32,088 nt of DNA. It comes from Dechloromonas sp. (GTDB taxonomy: Bacteria; Pseudomonadota; Gammaproteobacteria; Burkholderiales; Rhodocyclaceae). The notes under the pieces were generated by a model. The model was not told where the DNA came from and searched no databases. It saw nothing but the letters and a program-made list of their open reading frames with translations. Where the stretch lies: NCBI GenBank assembly GCA_016790815.1, contig JAEUOG010000022.1, positions 1-32,088 of the forward strand, given 5' to 3'. Each line of letters starts with the position of its first letter. The stretch's first letter is position 1. Positions 13,640-21,801 of this stretch are shown here, piece after piece. The position numbers and the translations under genes are program-made.

Positions 13640-16600
13640 TCAGTGGAAATCCCGGCTCGATGTTTCCAGCCGGCCTAGCCATGCTGAAAGGTCGACCAGT
13701 CGCTTGGCAACGAGGTGAACGACTTCTCCTTCGATCTGCAGTTGGCCGTAAATACCGAGCAGCGTTGCGCTCAGTAATTCGCGGCGTTGCTTGTCGACCA
13801 GTTGCGGATGGACGACGACATTGACTAGTCCGCTTTCATCTTCCAGTGTAACGAATACGATGCCGGTTGCTGTGCCCGGTCGCTGGCGACCAACGACAAT
13901 GCCGGCGGCGCGGACTAGCGCGCGATGGCCGGTTGTTTTGAGTTCGGCTGCCGTAACGAAGCGGCGCTCGAACAAATGCTGGCGGAGCAGCGCCAAGGGA
14001 TGACGGCGCAAGGTCAGGCCGAGACTGTGGTAATCGGCGATCAGGTTTTCGGCTTCGTTGGGCATGGGCAGTTCGGTTTTTGGCTCGCTGATGGTTGTGC
14101 CCTCGAAGAGATCGCCCTGAACTTTTGTCATTGTTTTTTCCACGCAGGCTGCCCAGGCGGCTTGTCGGCGGTGACCGGCCAGGCTTTGCAGGGCATCGGC
14201 GGCGGCAAGCTGATCGAGATCGCGGCGTTGCAGGCCGGCGCGCGCCGCCAGATCGGATACATTCAAAAACGGCCCTTTTTCCCGGTTGACCGTGGCAATG
14301 CGTTGCGCGGCCGCCTGCGAGAAGCCGCTGATCTCGCGCAGGCCGAGGCGGACCGCTCCGTTTTCATCGATGATGCTGTCCCAGTCGCTAGCCGTGACAT
14401 CGGGTGGCAGGACGGTGACACCATGACGCCGCGCATCCTGAACCAGCATGGATGGCAAGTAGAAACCCATGGGCTGGCTGTTGAGCAGGCCACAGAGGAA
14501 AACGGCCGGATGGTGTCGTTTCACCCAGGCCGAAACATAGACGAGCAGCGCGAAGCTGGCGGCGTGCGACTCGGGGAAGCCGTATTCGCCGAAGCCCTGG
14601 ATCTGCTGGATGATGCGTCGGGCAAAAGCCTCTGGCAGGCCGTTGGCTGCCATGCCGGCGAGCAGTTTCTGCTCGAATGGTTCGAGGCCGCCCTTGCGCT
14701 TCCAGGCGGCCATGGCGCGGCGCAACTGGTCGGCTTCACCGGGGGTGAAATTGGCTGCAACGACGGCCAGTTGCATGACCTGCTCCTGAAAGATGGGTAC
14801 GCCGCAGGTGCGTTTGAGCACCGCATCGACGGCCGGCGAGATTTTGTCGATACGCTCCCTGCCCTGTCGCCGCTTGAGGTAGGGATGCACCATGTCGCCC
14901 TGGATCGGCCCGGGCCGGACGAGCGCCACCTCGATGACGAGATCGTAGTAGCAGCGTGGCTTGAGGCGCGGCAGCATGGCCATCTGGGCGCGCGACTCAA
15001 CCTGGAAGACGCCCATGCTGTCGGCGTGGCAGAGCATTTCGTAGGTTTTCGGGTCTTCCGGCGGGATATCCTTCAAGTTCCACGGTCGACCGGAAATTTC
15101 ACCCAGAATTGAAAGCATGCGGCGGATGGCCGAGAGCATGCCGAGGGCCAGTACATCGACTTTCATGAGGCCGACGGCGTCGAGATCGTCCTTGTCCCAC
15201 TGGATCACCGTGCGTTCGGGCATGGCGGTGTTTTCGACCGGAACCAGCCGGGCGAGCGGCCCGCGCGACATGACGAAGCCGCCGACGTGCTGCGTCAGAT
15301 GGCGGGGGAAACCGCGTAATTGCCCGGCGATCCACAGCCACTTTTCGACACGCGGCGAGCTTGGGTCCAGCCCCTGCTCAGCAAACCGCTCGGGCAATTG
15401 CTCGCGCTTGTCCCACCAGGCCAGCGAGGCGGTCAGCGCGTCGATGCGCGCCGTCTCGAAACCGAGCACCCTGCCCGCATCGCGCAATGCGCCCTTGGTC
15501 CGGTAGGTGATGAGCGCAGCGGCCAGCGCCGTGCGCTCGCGCGTGTATTTCTGGTAGATGTAGGCGATGACTTCGGGGCGGCGTTCGTGCTCGAAATCGA
15601 CGTCGATGTCCGGCGGCTCGCCCCGCTCCTTCGAGATAAATCGCTCGAACAGCATGCCCGAGCGATCCGGGCTGACTTCGGTGATGCCCAGCGCGAAACA
15701 GACGATCGAATTGGCTGCCGAGCCGCGCCCCTGGCACAGGATGCCGACGCTGCGCGCGAAGCAGACGATGTCGTACACCGTCAGGAAATAGGCTTCGTAT
15801 TTGAGTTCGGCGATCAGTGTCAGCTCGTGCTCCACGATCCTTCTAACATGATCCGGAACGCCTTGCGGATAGCGCCGCAGCAAGCCGCGCTCGGTTTCAT
15901 GGCGTAGCCAGGAAGTCGGCGTATGGCCGGTTTCGACGATTTCCTCCGGGTATTCGTAGCGCAGTTCATCGAGCGAGAAGCTGCACAGATCGGCAATCTT
16001 CAGCGTTTCAGCCAGCAGTTCCGGCGGATAGAGGCGGGACAGGCGCAAGCGCGTGCGGAGATGGCGCTCGGCGTTGGGAAACAGCGCGTAGCCGGCGTCG
16101 AAAACCGTCGCTTTGAGGCGCAGCGCGGTCAATACATCCTGCACCGGACGGCGCGCCTTGACGTGCATGTGGACGTCGCCACACGCCACCAGCGGCAAGT
16201 CGCAGGCCGCGCCAAGCGCTTGCAGTCCGGACAGCCGGGTCGCATCGTCCGGCCCGGCGTGGAGTTCGACGACGATCCATGCCCTGCCGGGAAAGCGCTC
16301 GGCCAGCCAGCGCCCGTCGTCGACCGAGGCACCCTCGCCCGGCACCCAGAGCAAAAGACAATCAGGCACGGCACCATTCGGCGAGACGATATTGAGGTCG
16401 TGTCGCTGCAAGGTGTAAGCCCCCTTCTCCGCCCGCCGCCGGGCCAGCGTGATGAGTGCTGAGAGATTGCCGTAGCCCTCGCGGTTTCTGGCCAGGAAGA
16501 CCAGTTTCAAGCCATCGATGGTGGTCATTTCGCTGCCGACGATCAGCTTGAGCCCGGCCTGCTTGGCTCCCTGATGCGCACGCACGATGCCAGCCAGCGA

Positions 16601-16735
16601 ACATTCGTCGGTCAATGCCAGCGCCGCGTAGCCCTGGGCTGCGGCCTGCGCGATCAGTTCAGCCGGATGCGAGGCACCACGCAGGAAACTGAAATTGGAG
16701 AGGCAATGCAGCTCGGCGTAATCAGGTAGCGACAT
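13640..16735 (-). CDS. dnaE2: Error-prone DNA polymerase DnaE2 (ImuC)
   Basis: A 1031-aa C-family polymerase that extends past DNA lesions in SOS mutagenesis. The N-terminal PHP domain begins YAELHCLSNFSFLRGAS. The catalytic palm has the PDIDVDFE acidic motif near residues 375-382, preceded by the GRGSAANS loop (about 335-342). The length is close to the DnaE2 norm and shorter than DnaE1. A C-terminal OB domain is present (VFVTLEDESGLVNVVVHP). It starts 18 nt after imuB and closes the lexA-imuA-imuB-dnaE2 operon. Two clear copies of the dispersed repeat lie in frame inside it (14262-14298 and 15078-15114), at ATVNREKGPF and ISGRPWNLKD. Confidence 0.96.
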   Translation of the reverse strand: MSLPDYAELHCLSNFSFLRGASHPAELIAQAAAQGYAALALTDECSLAGIVRAHQGAKQAGLKLIVGSEMTTIDGLKLVFLARNREGYGNLSALITLARRRAEKGAYTLQRHDLNIVSPNGAVPDCLLLWVPGEGASVDDGRWLAERFPGRAWIVVELHAGPDDATRLSGLQALGAACDLPLVACGDVHMHVKARRPVQDVLTALRLKATVFDAGYALFPNAERHLRTRLRLSRLYPPELLAETLKIADLCSFSLDELRYEYPEEIVETGHTPTSWLRHETERGLLRRYPQGVPDHVRRIVEHELTLIAELKYEAYFLTVYDIVCFARSVGILCQGRGSAANSIVCFALGITEVSPDRSGMLFERFISKERGEPPDIDVDFEHERRPEVIAYIYQKYTRERTALAAALITYRTKGALRDAGRVLGFETARIDALTASLAWWDKREQLPERFAEQGLDPSSPRVEKWLWIAGQLRGFPRHLTQHVGGFVMSRGPLARLVPVENTAMPERTVIQWDKDDLDAVGLMKVDVLALGMLSAIRRMLSILGEISGRPWNLKDIPPEDPKTYEMLCHADSMGVFQVESRAQMAMLPRLKPRCYYDLVIEVALVRPGPIQGDMVHPYLKRRQGRERIDKISPAVDAVLKRTCGVPIFQEQVMQLAVVAANFTPGEADQLRRAMAAWKRKGGLEPFEQKLLAGMAANGLPEAFARRIIQQIQGFGEYGFPESHAASFALLVYVSAWVKRHHPAVFLCGLLNSQPMGFYLPSMLVQDARRHGVTVLPPDVTASDWDSIIDENGAVRLGLREISGFSQAAAQRIATVNREKGPFLNVSDLAARAGLQRRDLDQLAAADALQSLAGHRRQAAWAACVEKTMTKVQGDLFEGTTISEPKTELPMPNEAENLIADYHSLGLTLRRHPLALLRQHLFERRFVTAAELKTTGHRALVRAAGIVVGRQRPGTATGIVFVTLEDESGLVNVVVHPQLVDKQRRELLSATLLGIYGQLQIEGEVVHLVAKRLVDLSAWLGRLETSSRDFH
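14262..14298 (-). repeat. Dispersed CGGTCRACC repeat, copy 1 in dnaE2
   Basis: On the minus strand: TTGCCACGGTCAACCGGG, an A5 block, GGGCC, G, TTTTTGAA. All blocks of the consensus are present in order. Translated as part of ATVNREKGPFLN. Confidence 0.75.
15078..15114 (+). repeat. Dispersed CGGTCRACC repeat, copy 2 in dnaE2
   Basis: Plus strand: TTCCACGGTCGACCGG, AAATTTC, ACCC, then AGAATTGAAA. The left end is the TTCCACGGT type shared with 17042 and 28984; the right end AATTGAAA is shared with 17042 and the copy at 28908. Confidence 0.75.
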
Positions 16736-16753
16736 GGATTCATCAGGTCGTGT

Positions 16754-18223
16754 TCAGGCGAACAGGCCGTGCAGGAACCAGCCGTCGGCGTTCCTGAACA
16801 CCCACGCCCACTGGCCGAGCGGGTTGCGGGCGACGAAATAGTCACGCCGCACGTCGCCGGTCGCACCGCCCTCGCCTTCGTCCCACCAGCCGCTTTCCAG
16901 CCGTTCGGCGCGTGGCAGCAGCTTGAGCGGGCCATGCCATTGCGGGCTGCCGGCCCGTTCGGGCAGCGCCTGCGGGGTCGGCAGCAGCCACAGCGGACGG
17001 GAAGGAGTGCTGTTGGCCACCACCCTGCCTGTTTTTTGCGCTTCCACGGTCGACCGGGAAAAACGGCCAAAATTGAAATCCACTTCTTGCGCCCGCGTCG
17101 CGCATTCGGGGCGGTAATCGGCCATTTCACCGAGGGCCAGCACCGCCCCTTCACCCAACCGGGCACGCAGACGTTCCAGACAGGCCAGCGTACCCTCGCC
17201 GGCCGTGGCTTGCTCGAACAGCGGGGCGCTGATACCGGGCTTGTCGACCAGCTCATCGGCCTGCAGGCGCAGGGCTTCGACCGGCGCCGTGAGGTGCAGC
17301 CGCGAAAGATGCTCGCGCAAGAGGCGAACGAAACGTCCCTCGTCTGCCGCCGGTTCGGCGAAATTCAGGGCCAACGACGTTGGCGGCCCGTCGTCGTGTG
17401 TCAGTTGCAGCGAGCAGCGACGAACCAGCAATTGCCGGCTGTACAGCCAGCCGGCCAGGGCCGCGAACAGACGCTGACCAGCAAAAACCAGCGCCTCGGC
17501 ATGTTCGACACGCGATGGCAACTCGATGGCAATGGCGAAGCTTTCCGGAAAAGCGAAGGACTTCTGCGGATCGTACAGTTCACCCCAGGCGCGCAGCAGA
17601 TCGTCGAGCGGCCCGTTGCCGATGCGCCGCCGCAAGCCGGCTCCGGGCAGTTTGTGCAGATCACCCAGTTGCCGCAGGCCGAATGATTCGAGCCGCTTCG
17701 TCACTTCCTCCGGCCAGCCGGGAACGGCACAGGGCAAGACGGCCAGCGCTGCCTGCATGCCAGCTGTTTCCGGGTGCATCCGGCCTGAAGCGGCACGCGC
17801 CAGCCAGTGCGCACCGAGCGGCGTTGGCGCCGCTGCCCAGCGGGTCGAATAGGACTGTTCGGCACAACCGGCCAGCGCCGCCATCACGATCGCTTCGGCG
17901 CCGCCAAACAGGCGCAGGCAGCCGCCTATTTCAAGCAACAGCGTATCCGGCGACACCAGGCTGATCGTTGGCGTGAAGCGCCCGGCCCAGCAGGCCAGAT
18001 TGTCCAGCGCCTGCTGTTCGCGCACCGCGCAGCGTTCGAAAACGCTTAACCAGGGCAGCAGGCCCAGCGCCGTCGATAGTTTCTGGCCGGCGCAAACCCC
18101 CGCTGCCACAGCCTCGGCATCAGCCACCTGCACCCGGCCGCGGGCGACGACCGCGCTAGGCGACTGGCGCAGCGGCAGGGCCTCGAGCGGCAACAAGGGA
18201 AAGTGCAGGGCCAGCCACAACAC
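16754..18223 (-). CDS. imuB: Y-family-polymerase-like protein ImuB
   Basis: A 489-aa ImuB, the non-catalytic Y-family relative that bridges DnaE2, ImuA and the beta clamp. I start it at GTG 18223 ([16 protein letters not shown]) because GGGAG sits 8-10 nt upstream and the family N-terminus matches. The longer open frame to an ATG at 18334 would read through imuA. The metal-binding acidic residues of true Y-family enzymes (usually a DxD near the N-terminus) are replaced by LALHF, as expected of ImuB. The little-finger-like part and a long C-terminal region follow, ending WVFRNADGWFLHGLFA. It overlaps imuA by 68 nt, an unusually long overlap. A repeat copy is translated as part of FGRFSRSTVEAQ (17042-17079). 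Confidence 0.93.
   Translation of the reverse strand: MLWLALHFPLLPLEALPLRQSPSAVVARGRVQVADAEAVAAGVCAGQKLSTALGLLPWLSVFERCAVREQQALDNLACWAGRFTPTISLVSPDTLLLEIGGCLRLFGGAEAIVMAALAGCAEQSYSTRWAAAPTPLGAHWLARAASGRMHPETAGMQAALAVLPCAVPGWPEEVTKRLESFGLRQLGDLHKLPGAGLRRRIGNGPLDDLLRAWGELYDPQKSFAFPESFAIAIELPSRVEHAEALVFAGQRLFAALAGWLYSRQLLVRRCSLQLTHDDGPPTSLALNFAEPAADEGRFVRLLREHLSRLHLTAPVEALRLQADELVDKPGISAPLFEQATAGEGTLACLERLRARLGEGAVLALGEMADYRPECATRAQEVDFNFGRFSRSTVEAQKTGRVVANSTPSRPLWLLPTPQALPERAGSPQWHGPLKLLPRAERLESGWWDEGEGGATGDVRRDYFVARNPLGQWAWVFRNADGWFLHGLFA
17042..17079 (+). repeat. Dispersed CGGTCRACC repeat, copy in imuB
   Basis: Plus strand: TTCCACGGTCGACCGGG, A5, CGGCC, AAAATTGAAA. This is the best match to the inferred consensus in the window. 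Confidence 0.78.
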
Positions 18224-18878
18224 GCGAAGATCTCCCGGCAACAGGACGAGGAATGGACAAGGCGAGCGGCCGGGAAATCGGCCGACCACGCCGCTTGATG
18301 ATGCGTACCGACAAATCAGTGTCGCTCGCCGCATTCAACATGACCCGCAGCGGCGCCGGCGACGGCATCCCGGCTGCTGCGGTCGACCGCCATAAACAGG
18401 CAAAAACCGAGCGCCCCTCGGCAGCCACCTGCAGCCGGCGCAAGGCACGGGCATTGATGTTCGCTTCCGGCCAGGCCAGTACGCCGGCAAAACCACCGCT
18501 GGCAAGCAGTTGTTCGACACTCCAGCCAACGCTCTTGCCCGCCTTGACAACGACCAGCCGGTCCAGCGCCACGCCAGCCGCCGACCAGGCCGGGGCATGT
18601 GGCAACCACGGCGGTGCAACGAGTGCCAGCCAGCCGCCCTCGGCCGACAAACGGGCCAGCGTCGGCAGGAGCAAGCTCATTTCACCGACACTGCTGCGGT
18701 CAACGAGAATTTCGGTCAAATTTCCGCGTGGCCAGCCGCCACCCGGCAATTCGGCATCGAGTTCGGCATGGCCGCTCGGGATGGCGCTTTCCGGCAGCGT
18801 GGCCAGCGTGTCGCCGCGCCAGACATCGCCCCGGGCCAGCACATCCGCCAAGGCAACCGGCAACGGCTGGGCGTTCAT
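18156..18878 (-). CDS. imuA: Translesion synthesis accessory protein ImuA
   Basis: A 240-aa ImuA (RecA/SulA-like fold) of the SOS mutasome. The core [19 protein letters not shown] matches RecA-family openings. The following nucleotide loop is degraded ([10 protein letters not shown] in place of a Walker A), as usual in Imu[22 protein letters not shown] and [20 protein letters not shown] follow. The start overlaps the lexA stop as ATGA, so it is translationally coupled to the repressor. Its C-terminal 22 codons overlap imuB in another frame and are Ala/Pro/Val rich. It contains two degraded repeat copies (18373-18405, 18691-18724). Confidence 0.92.
   Translation of the reverse strand: MNAQPLPVALADVLARGDVWRGDTLATLPESAIPSGHAELDAELPGGGWPRGNLTEILVDRSSVGEMSLLLPTLARLSAEGGWLALVAPPWLPHAPAWSAAGVALDRLVVVKAGKSVGWSVEQLLASGGFAGVLAWPEANINARALRRLQVAAEGRSVFACLWRSTAAAGMPSPAPLRVMLNAASDTDLSVRIIKRRGRPISRPLALSIPRPVAGRSSRVVAGPALSLVAARGPAAAPVA
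18373..18405 (+). repeat. Degraded repeat copy in imuA (proximal half only)
   Basis: GCTGCTGCGGTCGACCG is intact, but the A-rich, GGCC and AATTGAAA blocks are eroded to CATAAACAGGCAAAAA. Kept as a weak member because the first 16 bases match the GCTGCGGT type. Confidence 0.4.
18691..18724 (+). repeat. Degraded repeat copy near the imuA start region
   Basis: CTGCTGCGGTCAAC, then GAGAATTTCGGTC and AAATTT. The spacing of blocks is right but the palindrome's second half is lost. Confidence 0.35.
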
Positions 18879-19480
18879 GACAGCTTTGAAACGGCTCCGC
18901 GAATCAGGCCGACGGCGATGCCTTCGATGGCAAATTCGACCTCTTCGGGATTGACGACGATGGGCTGGAAATCGGGGTTCTCGGCGATCAGCCTGATCTG
19001 CCCGCCGCTGCGTTCCAGCCGCTTGACGGTGACCTCTTCATCGATCCGGGCGACGACGATCTGCCCGTCACGCGCCTGGTTGGTCTTGTGCACGGCGAGC
19101 AGGTCGCCGTCGAACATACCGATGTCGATCATCGACAGCCCGCGCACCTTGAGCAGGAAATCGGCCTTGGGCGAAAACATGTTGGCATCGAAGGCGTAGC
19201 GGCCCTGGACGTTTTCGACGGCGAGAATGGGCGAACCAGCGGCAACGCTGCCGATCAGCGGTAAACCGAGTTGCTCGACGAGCCGGATGCCGCGTGCCGA
19301 GCCGGGCTCAAGGACGATGGCGCCCTTCTTGGCGAGCGCTTTGAGGTGGTCCTCGGCGGCATTCGGCGAGGCGAAACCGAAGGCGCTGGCGATTTCCACG
19401 CGCGTCGGTGGCGCGCCGAGCACTTCCAGCGTGCTTTTGATGAAGTCGAGAATTTCCTGCTGACGTGGCGTGAGTTTCAT
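18875..19480 (-). CDS. lexA: LexA SOS repressor
   Basis: A 201-aa LexA. The N-terminal winged helix opens with [13 protein letters not shown] and has [25 protein letters not shown] as the recognition helix region. The cleavage site is Ala-Gly in SVAAGSP (about residues 78-84). The catalytic Ser lies in RGLSMID (about 115) and the Lys in VTVKRLE (about 152). RGLSM in place of the usual KGDSM is a small deviation. A GGAGG ribosome-binding site precedes ATG 19480, and a LexA box lies 27 nt upstream. It heads an autoregulated operon with imuA, imuB and dnaE2, so it may be the mutagenesis-cassette copy (LexA2 type) and another lexA may exist elsewhere. Confidence 0.96.
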   Translation of the reverse strand: MKLTPRQQEILDFIKSTLEVLGAPPTRVEIASAFGFASPNAAEDHLKALAKKGAIVLEPGSARGIRLVEQLGLPLIGSVAAGSPILAVENVQGRYAFDANMFSPKADFLLKVRGLSMIDIGMFDGDLLAVHKTNQARDGQIVVARIDEEVTVKRLERSGGQIRLIAENPDFQPIVVNPEEVEFAIEGIAVGLIRGAVSKLS

Positions 19481-19506
19481 GGCCGGCCTCCGCTAAAAAC
19501 CAATAA

Positions 19507-19522
19507 CTGTATTTTTGTACAG
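19507..19522 (-). promoter_or_regulatory. LexA (SOS) box of lexA-imuA-imuB-dnaE2
   Basis: CTGTATTTTTGTACAG has the exact CTGT-N8-ACAG layout of the gamma/betaproteobacterial SOS box, extended on both sides to AACTGT and ACAGTAA. It lies 27-42 nt before the lexA start, over the expected promoter. Confidence 0.9.
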
Positions 19523-19578
19523 TAAATTGTTTTTGGCAAGCGAAAAATCAGGGGGGGCTGGCTGAATGGGCAGGCGTG

Positions 19579-19809
19579 TTAGTGAAATACAATAGGCTGG
19601 GCCGAAGCGCAATACTCTTTGAGCAGGGCGTCGACACGGGCTTCGTTGCGCAGCTTTTCGGGAATTTTTTCCATCGCCAGACGGAAATGCATTGCATCCC
19701 CGCCCTCAAGAAAGAGCGTGCATAGCCGCTGTTTGTCGAAGAGTTCGAAGCTATGCTGGGCCGGGTAGGCCAGTATCCAGAAATGATTGCTGCTGTAAAT
19801 GACATCCAT
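19579..19809 (-). CDS. DUF3567 family protein
   Basis: A 76-aa soluble acidic protein of the DUF3567 family, largely confined to betaproteobacteria. I start it at ATG 19809 (MDVIYSSNHFWILAY), preceded by GGAGG at good distance. An upstream ATG at 19827 lacks a ribosome-binding site. Family hallmarks are the SFELFDKQ strand, FLEGGDAMHFRLAMEKI helix and the closing QPIVFH. Function unknown. It stands alone between lexA and dgt, with 98 bp to lexA and 112 bp to dgt. Confidence 0.85.
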   Translation of the reverse strand: MDVIYSSNHFWILAYPAQHSFELFDKQRLCTLFLEGGDAMHFRLAMEKIPEKLRNEARVDALLKEYCASAQPIVFH

Positions 19810-19921
19810 CGCACGCCTCCAGGGCATTTATTTCCCCTGCGTGCCAGTAGACGACCAGCTGCATTTTTCCCGAAGTAACTAATTCACACTTTGGCCGACA
19901 TTTCCTGCCTGGCGCCCGTGC

Positions 19922-21268
19922 TCAGGTCGGCAGATCGAAGCCTTTCAGCTTGCGGTACATGTCGACTGCGTAGGAGTCGGTCATGCCGGCGACGAAATCG
20001 GCAACCTGCAACAGGCGAATGTAGGGATCGGCATCCGGTTCGCCACCATGGCCGAGGAACTGCGTCGGCAGCAGCTTGAGCAGCATGCGCTCACGAGTGG
20101 TGAAGCGGGCGTGCCCTGCCCTCGCCTCGACCGCATTGGTAAATAAGCCGAGCAAGGCGCCGAGGACCTCGAAACCGGCGGTTTCGATCTCCAGCGCCGG
20201 GCGGGCGGTGTAGATCGTTTCCTTGGCCAGCTTGAGAATGGCCTGCAGCGGATGCGCAATGGGCGAGCTTTCGAGCAGTTCGTCATCGAAGGAGCCGCTC
20301 AGGATGGCGTCCTCGTTTTCCAGAAAGACCGCCGCAGCGCTTTCGAGCAGACAGCCGATGGCCTTGGCGCGCAGGTATTCGAGGCGCTCCTTCGGGTCGT
20401 GCAGATGGTGCAGCCGAGCGCCGTTGATAGTGTTGCCGGCCAGATCGGCGAGCAGGCATTCGGCGTCCTTGTAGGGCACGAAGCCGAGCCGGGCGGCATC
20501 CTCGAGATCGACGATCAGGTAACAGGTATCGTCCGCGACTTCGACCAGAAAAGCCAGCGGATGGCGGCGCCAGGCGGTATTGGGAATTCGCTCGATTAAC
20601 CCGGTCGACCGTGCAACGCGCCGGAAATTATCGATATCCTGCTGGAAAAAGCCAAATTTCTTGCCGCTCTTGCCATCCAGCTCTTCGTCAAGATGCGATG
20701 GGCGCGGGTATTTGGTGAAAGTTGCCAGCACCGCGCTGCTCAGTTGCAGGCCGCCGGGATTGGCCGGGCTTTGCAAACGGCTGACGATGCGAAAACCCTG
20801 CGCGTTGCCCTCGTAGCGCTCAAAGTCGGCTCTCTGCGCCGGTGTCAGGTCGTGGCGATCAAGCAGGCCGGAATGGCGAAACCATTCGCGGATGGCGTCC
20901 TCGCCGGCGTGGCCGAAGGGTGGATTGCCGATGTCGTGGGCCAGGCAAGCCGCTGCAACGATGGCGCCGAAATCGCCCGATTCAACGTGCTGCAAGCTGT
21001 GCCGGGCGATGATCTCGCGGCCGACCACGGCACCCAGCGAGCGGCCGACGCAACTGACTTCCAGGCTGTGCGTCAGGCGGGTGCGCACGTAATCGCTCTT
21101 GGACAGCGGGAAAACCTGTGTCTTGTCCTTCATGCGCCGGAAGGCGGAGGTGAAGACGATGCGGTCGTAATCCTGCTGGAATGCCGTACGCTCTGCCGTA
21201 CCGGGCGCCTTGCCGGCCCCCAGACGTTCGCTCGACAGCAGTTTTTCCCAGATTTTTCGTTTGCCCAT
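19922..21268 (-). CDS. dgt: Deoxyguanosinetriphosphate triphosphohydrolase (Dgt family)
   Basis: A 448-aa HD-domain dNTPase that cuts dGTP or other dNTPs to deoxynucleoside plus triphosphate. ATG 21268 gives MGKRKIWEKLLSSERLG with a GAAGAG stretch upstream; a TTG at 21277 is a less likely start. Metal-binding HD residues are seen in RLTHSLEVS and CLAHDIGNPPFGHAGEDAI. The early block DYDRIVFTSAFRRMKDKTQVFP is the family nucleotide-binding region. Length fits the bacterial Dgt-like type 2 group. It lies 35 nt after the thioesterase stop, so the two may be cotranscribed. Confidence 0.93.
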   Translation of the reverse strand: MGKRKIWEKLLSSERLGAGKAPGTAERTAFQQDYDRIVFTSAFRRMKDKTQVFPLSKSDYVRTRLTHSLEVSCVGRSLGAVVGREIIARHSLQHVESGDFGAIVAAACLAHDIGNPPFGHAGEDAIREWFRHSGLLDRHDLTPAQRADFERYEGNAQGFRIVSRLQSPANPGGLQLSSAVLATFTKYPRPSHLDEELDGKSGKKFGFFQQDIDNFRRVARSTGLIERIPNTAWRRHPLAFLVEVADDTCYLIVDLEDAARLGFVPYKDAECLLADLAGNTINGARLHHLHDPKERLEYLRAKAIGCLLESAAAVFLENEDAILSGSFDDELLESSPIAHPLQAILKLAKETIYTARPALEIETAGFEVLGALLGLFTNAVEARAGHARFTTRERMLLKLLPTQFLGHGGEPDADPYIRLLQVADFVAGMTDSYAVDMYRKLKGFDLPT

Positions 21269-21303
21269 GCTCTTCAATTTCGACGATGCGATGGGCTGCG
21301 AGT

Positions 21304-21714
21304 TTACTCCGCTTCGAGCAATGCCCGCACGTGATCAGGCAGCGGCACCGATTTTCCGGTCGTCGTATCCATCCAGACGACCTTGGCAGCGCCCTCGGCA
21401 TAAACGCGATCATCGCCTTCGATGCGCATTTCGACGTAGGTCTGGCAGCTGGAACGGCCGATGGCGCCAACAAAGGTGCGCACCTCGACCATGCCCGGAT
21501 AGTTCATCGGAATCAGGAAGGTACAGCTGGCATTGATGATGACCGGCCCGGCGCCACCAGGACGCACCGGCACCTGCATATCCTCGATCCATTCGACCCG
21601 CGCCTGCTCCATGTAGCGGAAATACACCGTATTATTCACATGCCCATAGGCATCCATATCGCCCCAGCGGATGGGCATCTTCGTGACATGTATCAGCTTT
21701 TTCTTGTGTTCCAT
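21304..21714 (-). CDS. Acyl-CoA thioesterase (4HBT hotdog family)
   Basis: A 136-aa hotdog-fold thioesterase. The signature RWGDMDAYGHVNNTVYFRYMEQAR contains the catalytic Asp (DMDAYGHVNN) of the 4-hydroxybenzoyl-CoA/YbgC group. I start it at ATG 21714 (MEHKKKLIHVT); a TTG 30 nt earlier would add a non-family N-terminus. It should hydrolyse short-chain or aromatic acyl-CoAs. It is divergent from the ETF-QO gene with an 87-bp gap, which fits acyl-CoA metabolism. Confidence 0.88.
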   Translation of the reverse strand: MEHKKKLIHVTKMPIRWGDMDAYGHVNNTVYFRYMEQARVEWIEDMQVPVRPGGAGPVIINASCTFLIPMNYPGMVEVRTFVGAIGRSSCQTYVEMRIEGDDRVYAEGAAKVVWMDTTTGKSVPLPDHVRALLEAE

Positions 21715-21801
21715 AAACCTGACTACTAGAGTGGTGTTGATCAAAGTATTTCCATACTGTACCGTATTGAAATCAAGCTAACAATAAAATCAGGAGACAT
21801 C

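Noticed and set aside
16754-18334. Longer imuB start at ATG 18334
   Set aside because: It would add 37 non-family residues translated through imuA; GTG 18223 has a ribosome-binding site and the family N-terminus.
20601-20630. CCGGTCGACCG in dgt as a repeat copy
   Set aside because: Only the palindrome matches; the A-rich and GGCC blocks are absent. The GGTCGTCGACCG at 9904 in phnC is rejected for the same reason.
21737-21772. LexA box or promoter before the ETF-QO gene (TTGATC, CTGTACC)
   Set aside because: CTGT at 21757 has no ACAG 8 nt on, and TTGATC has no -10 at proper spacing.
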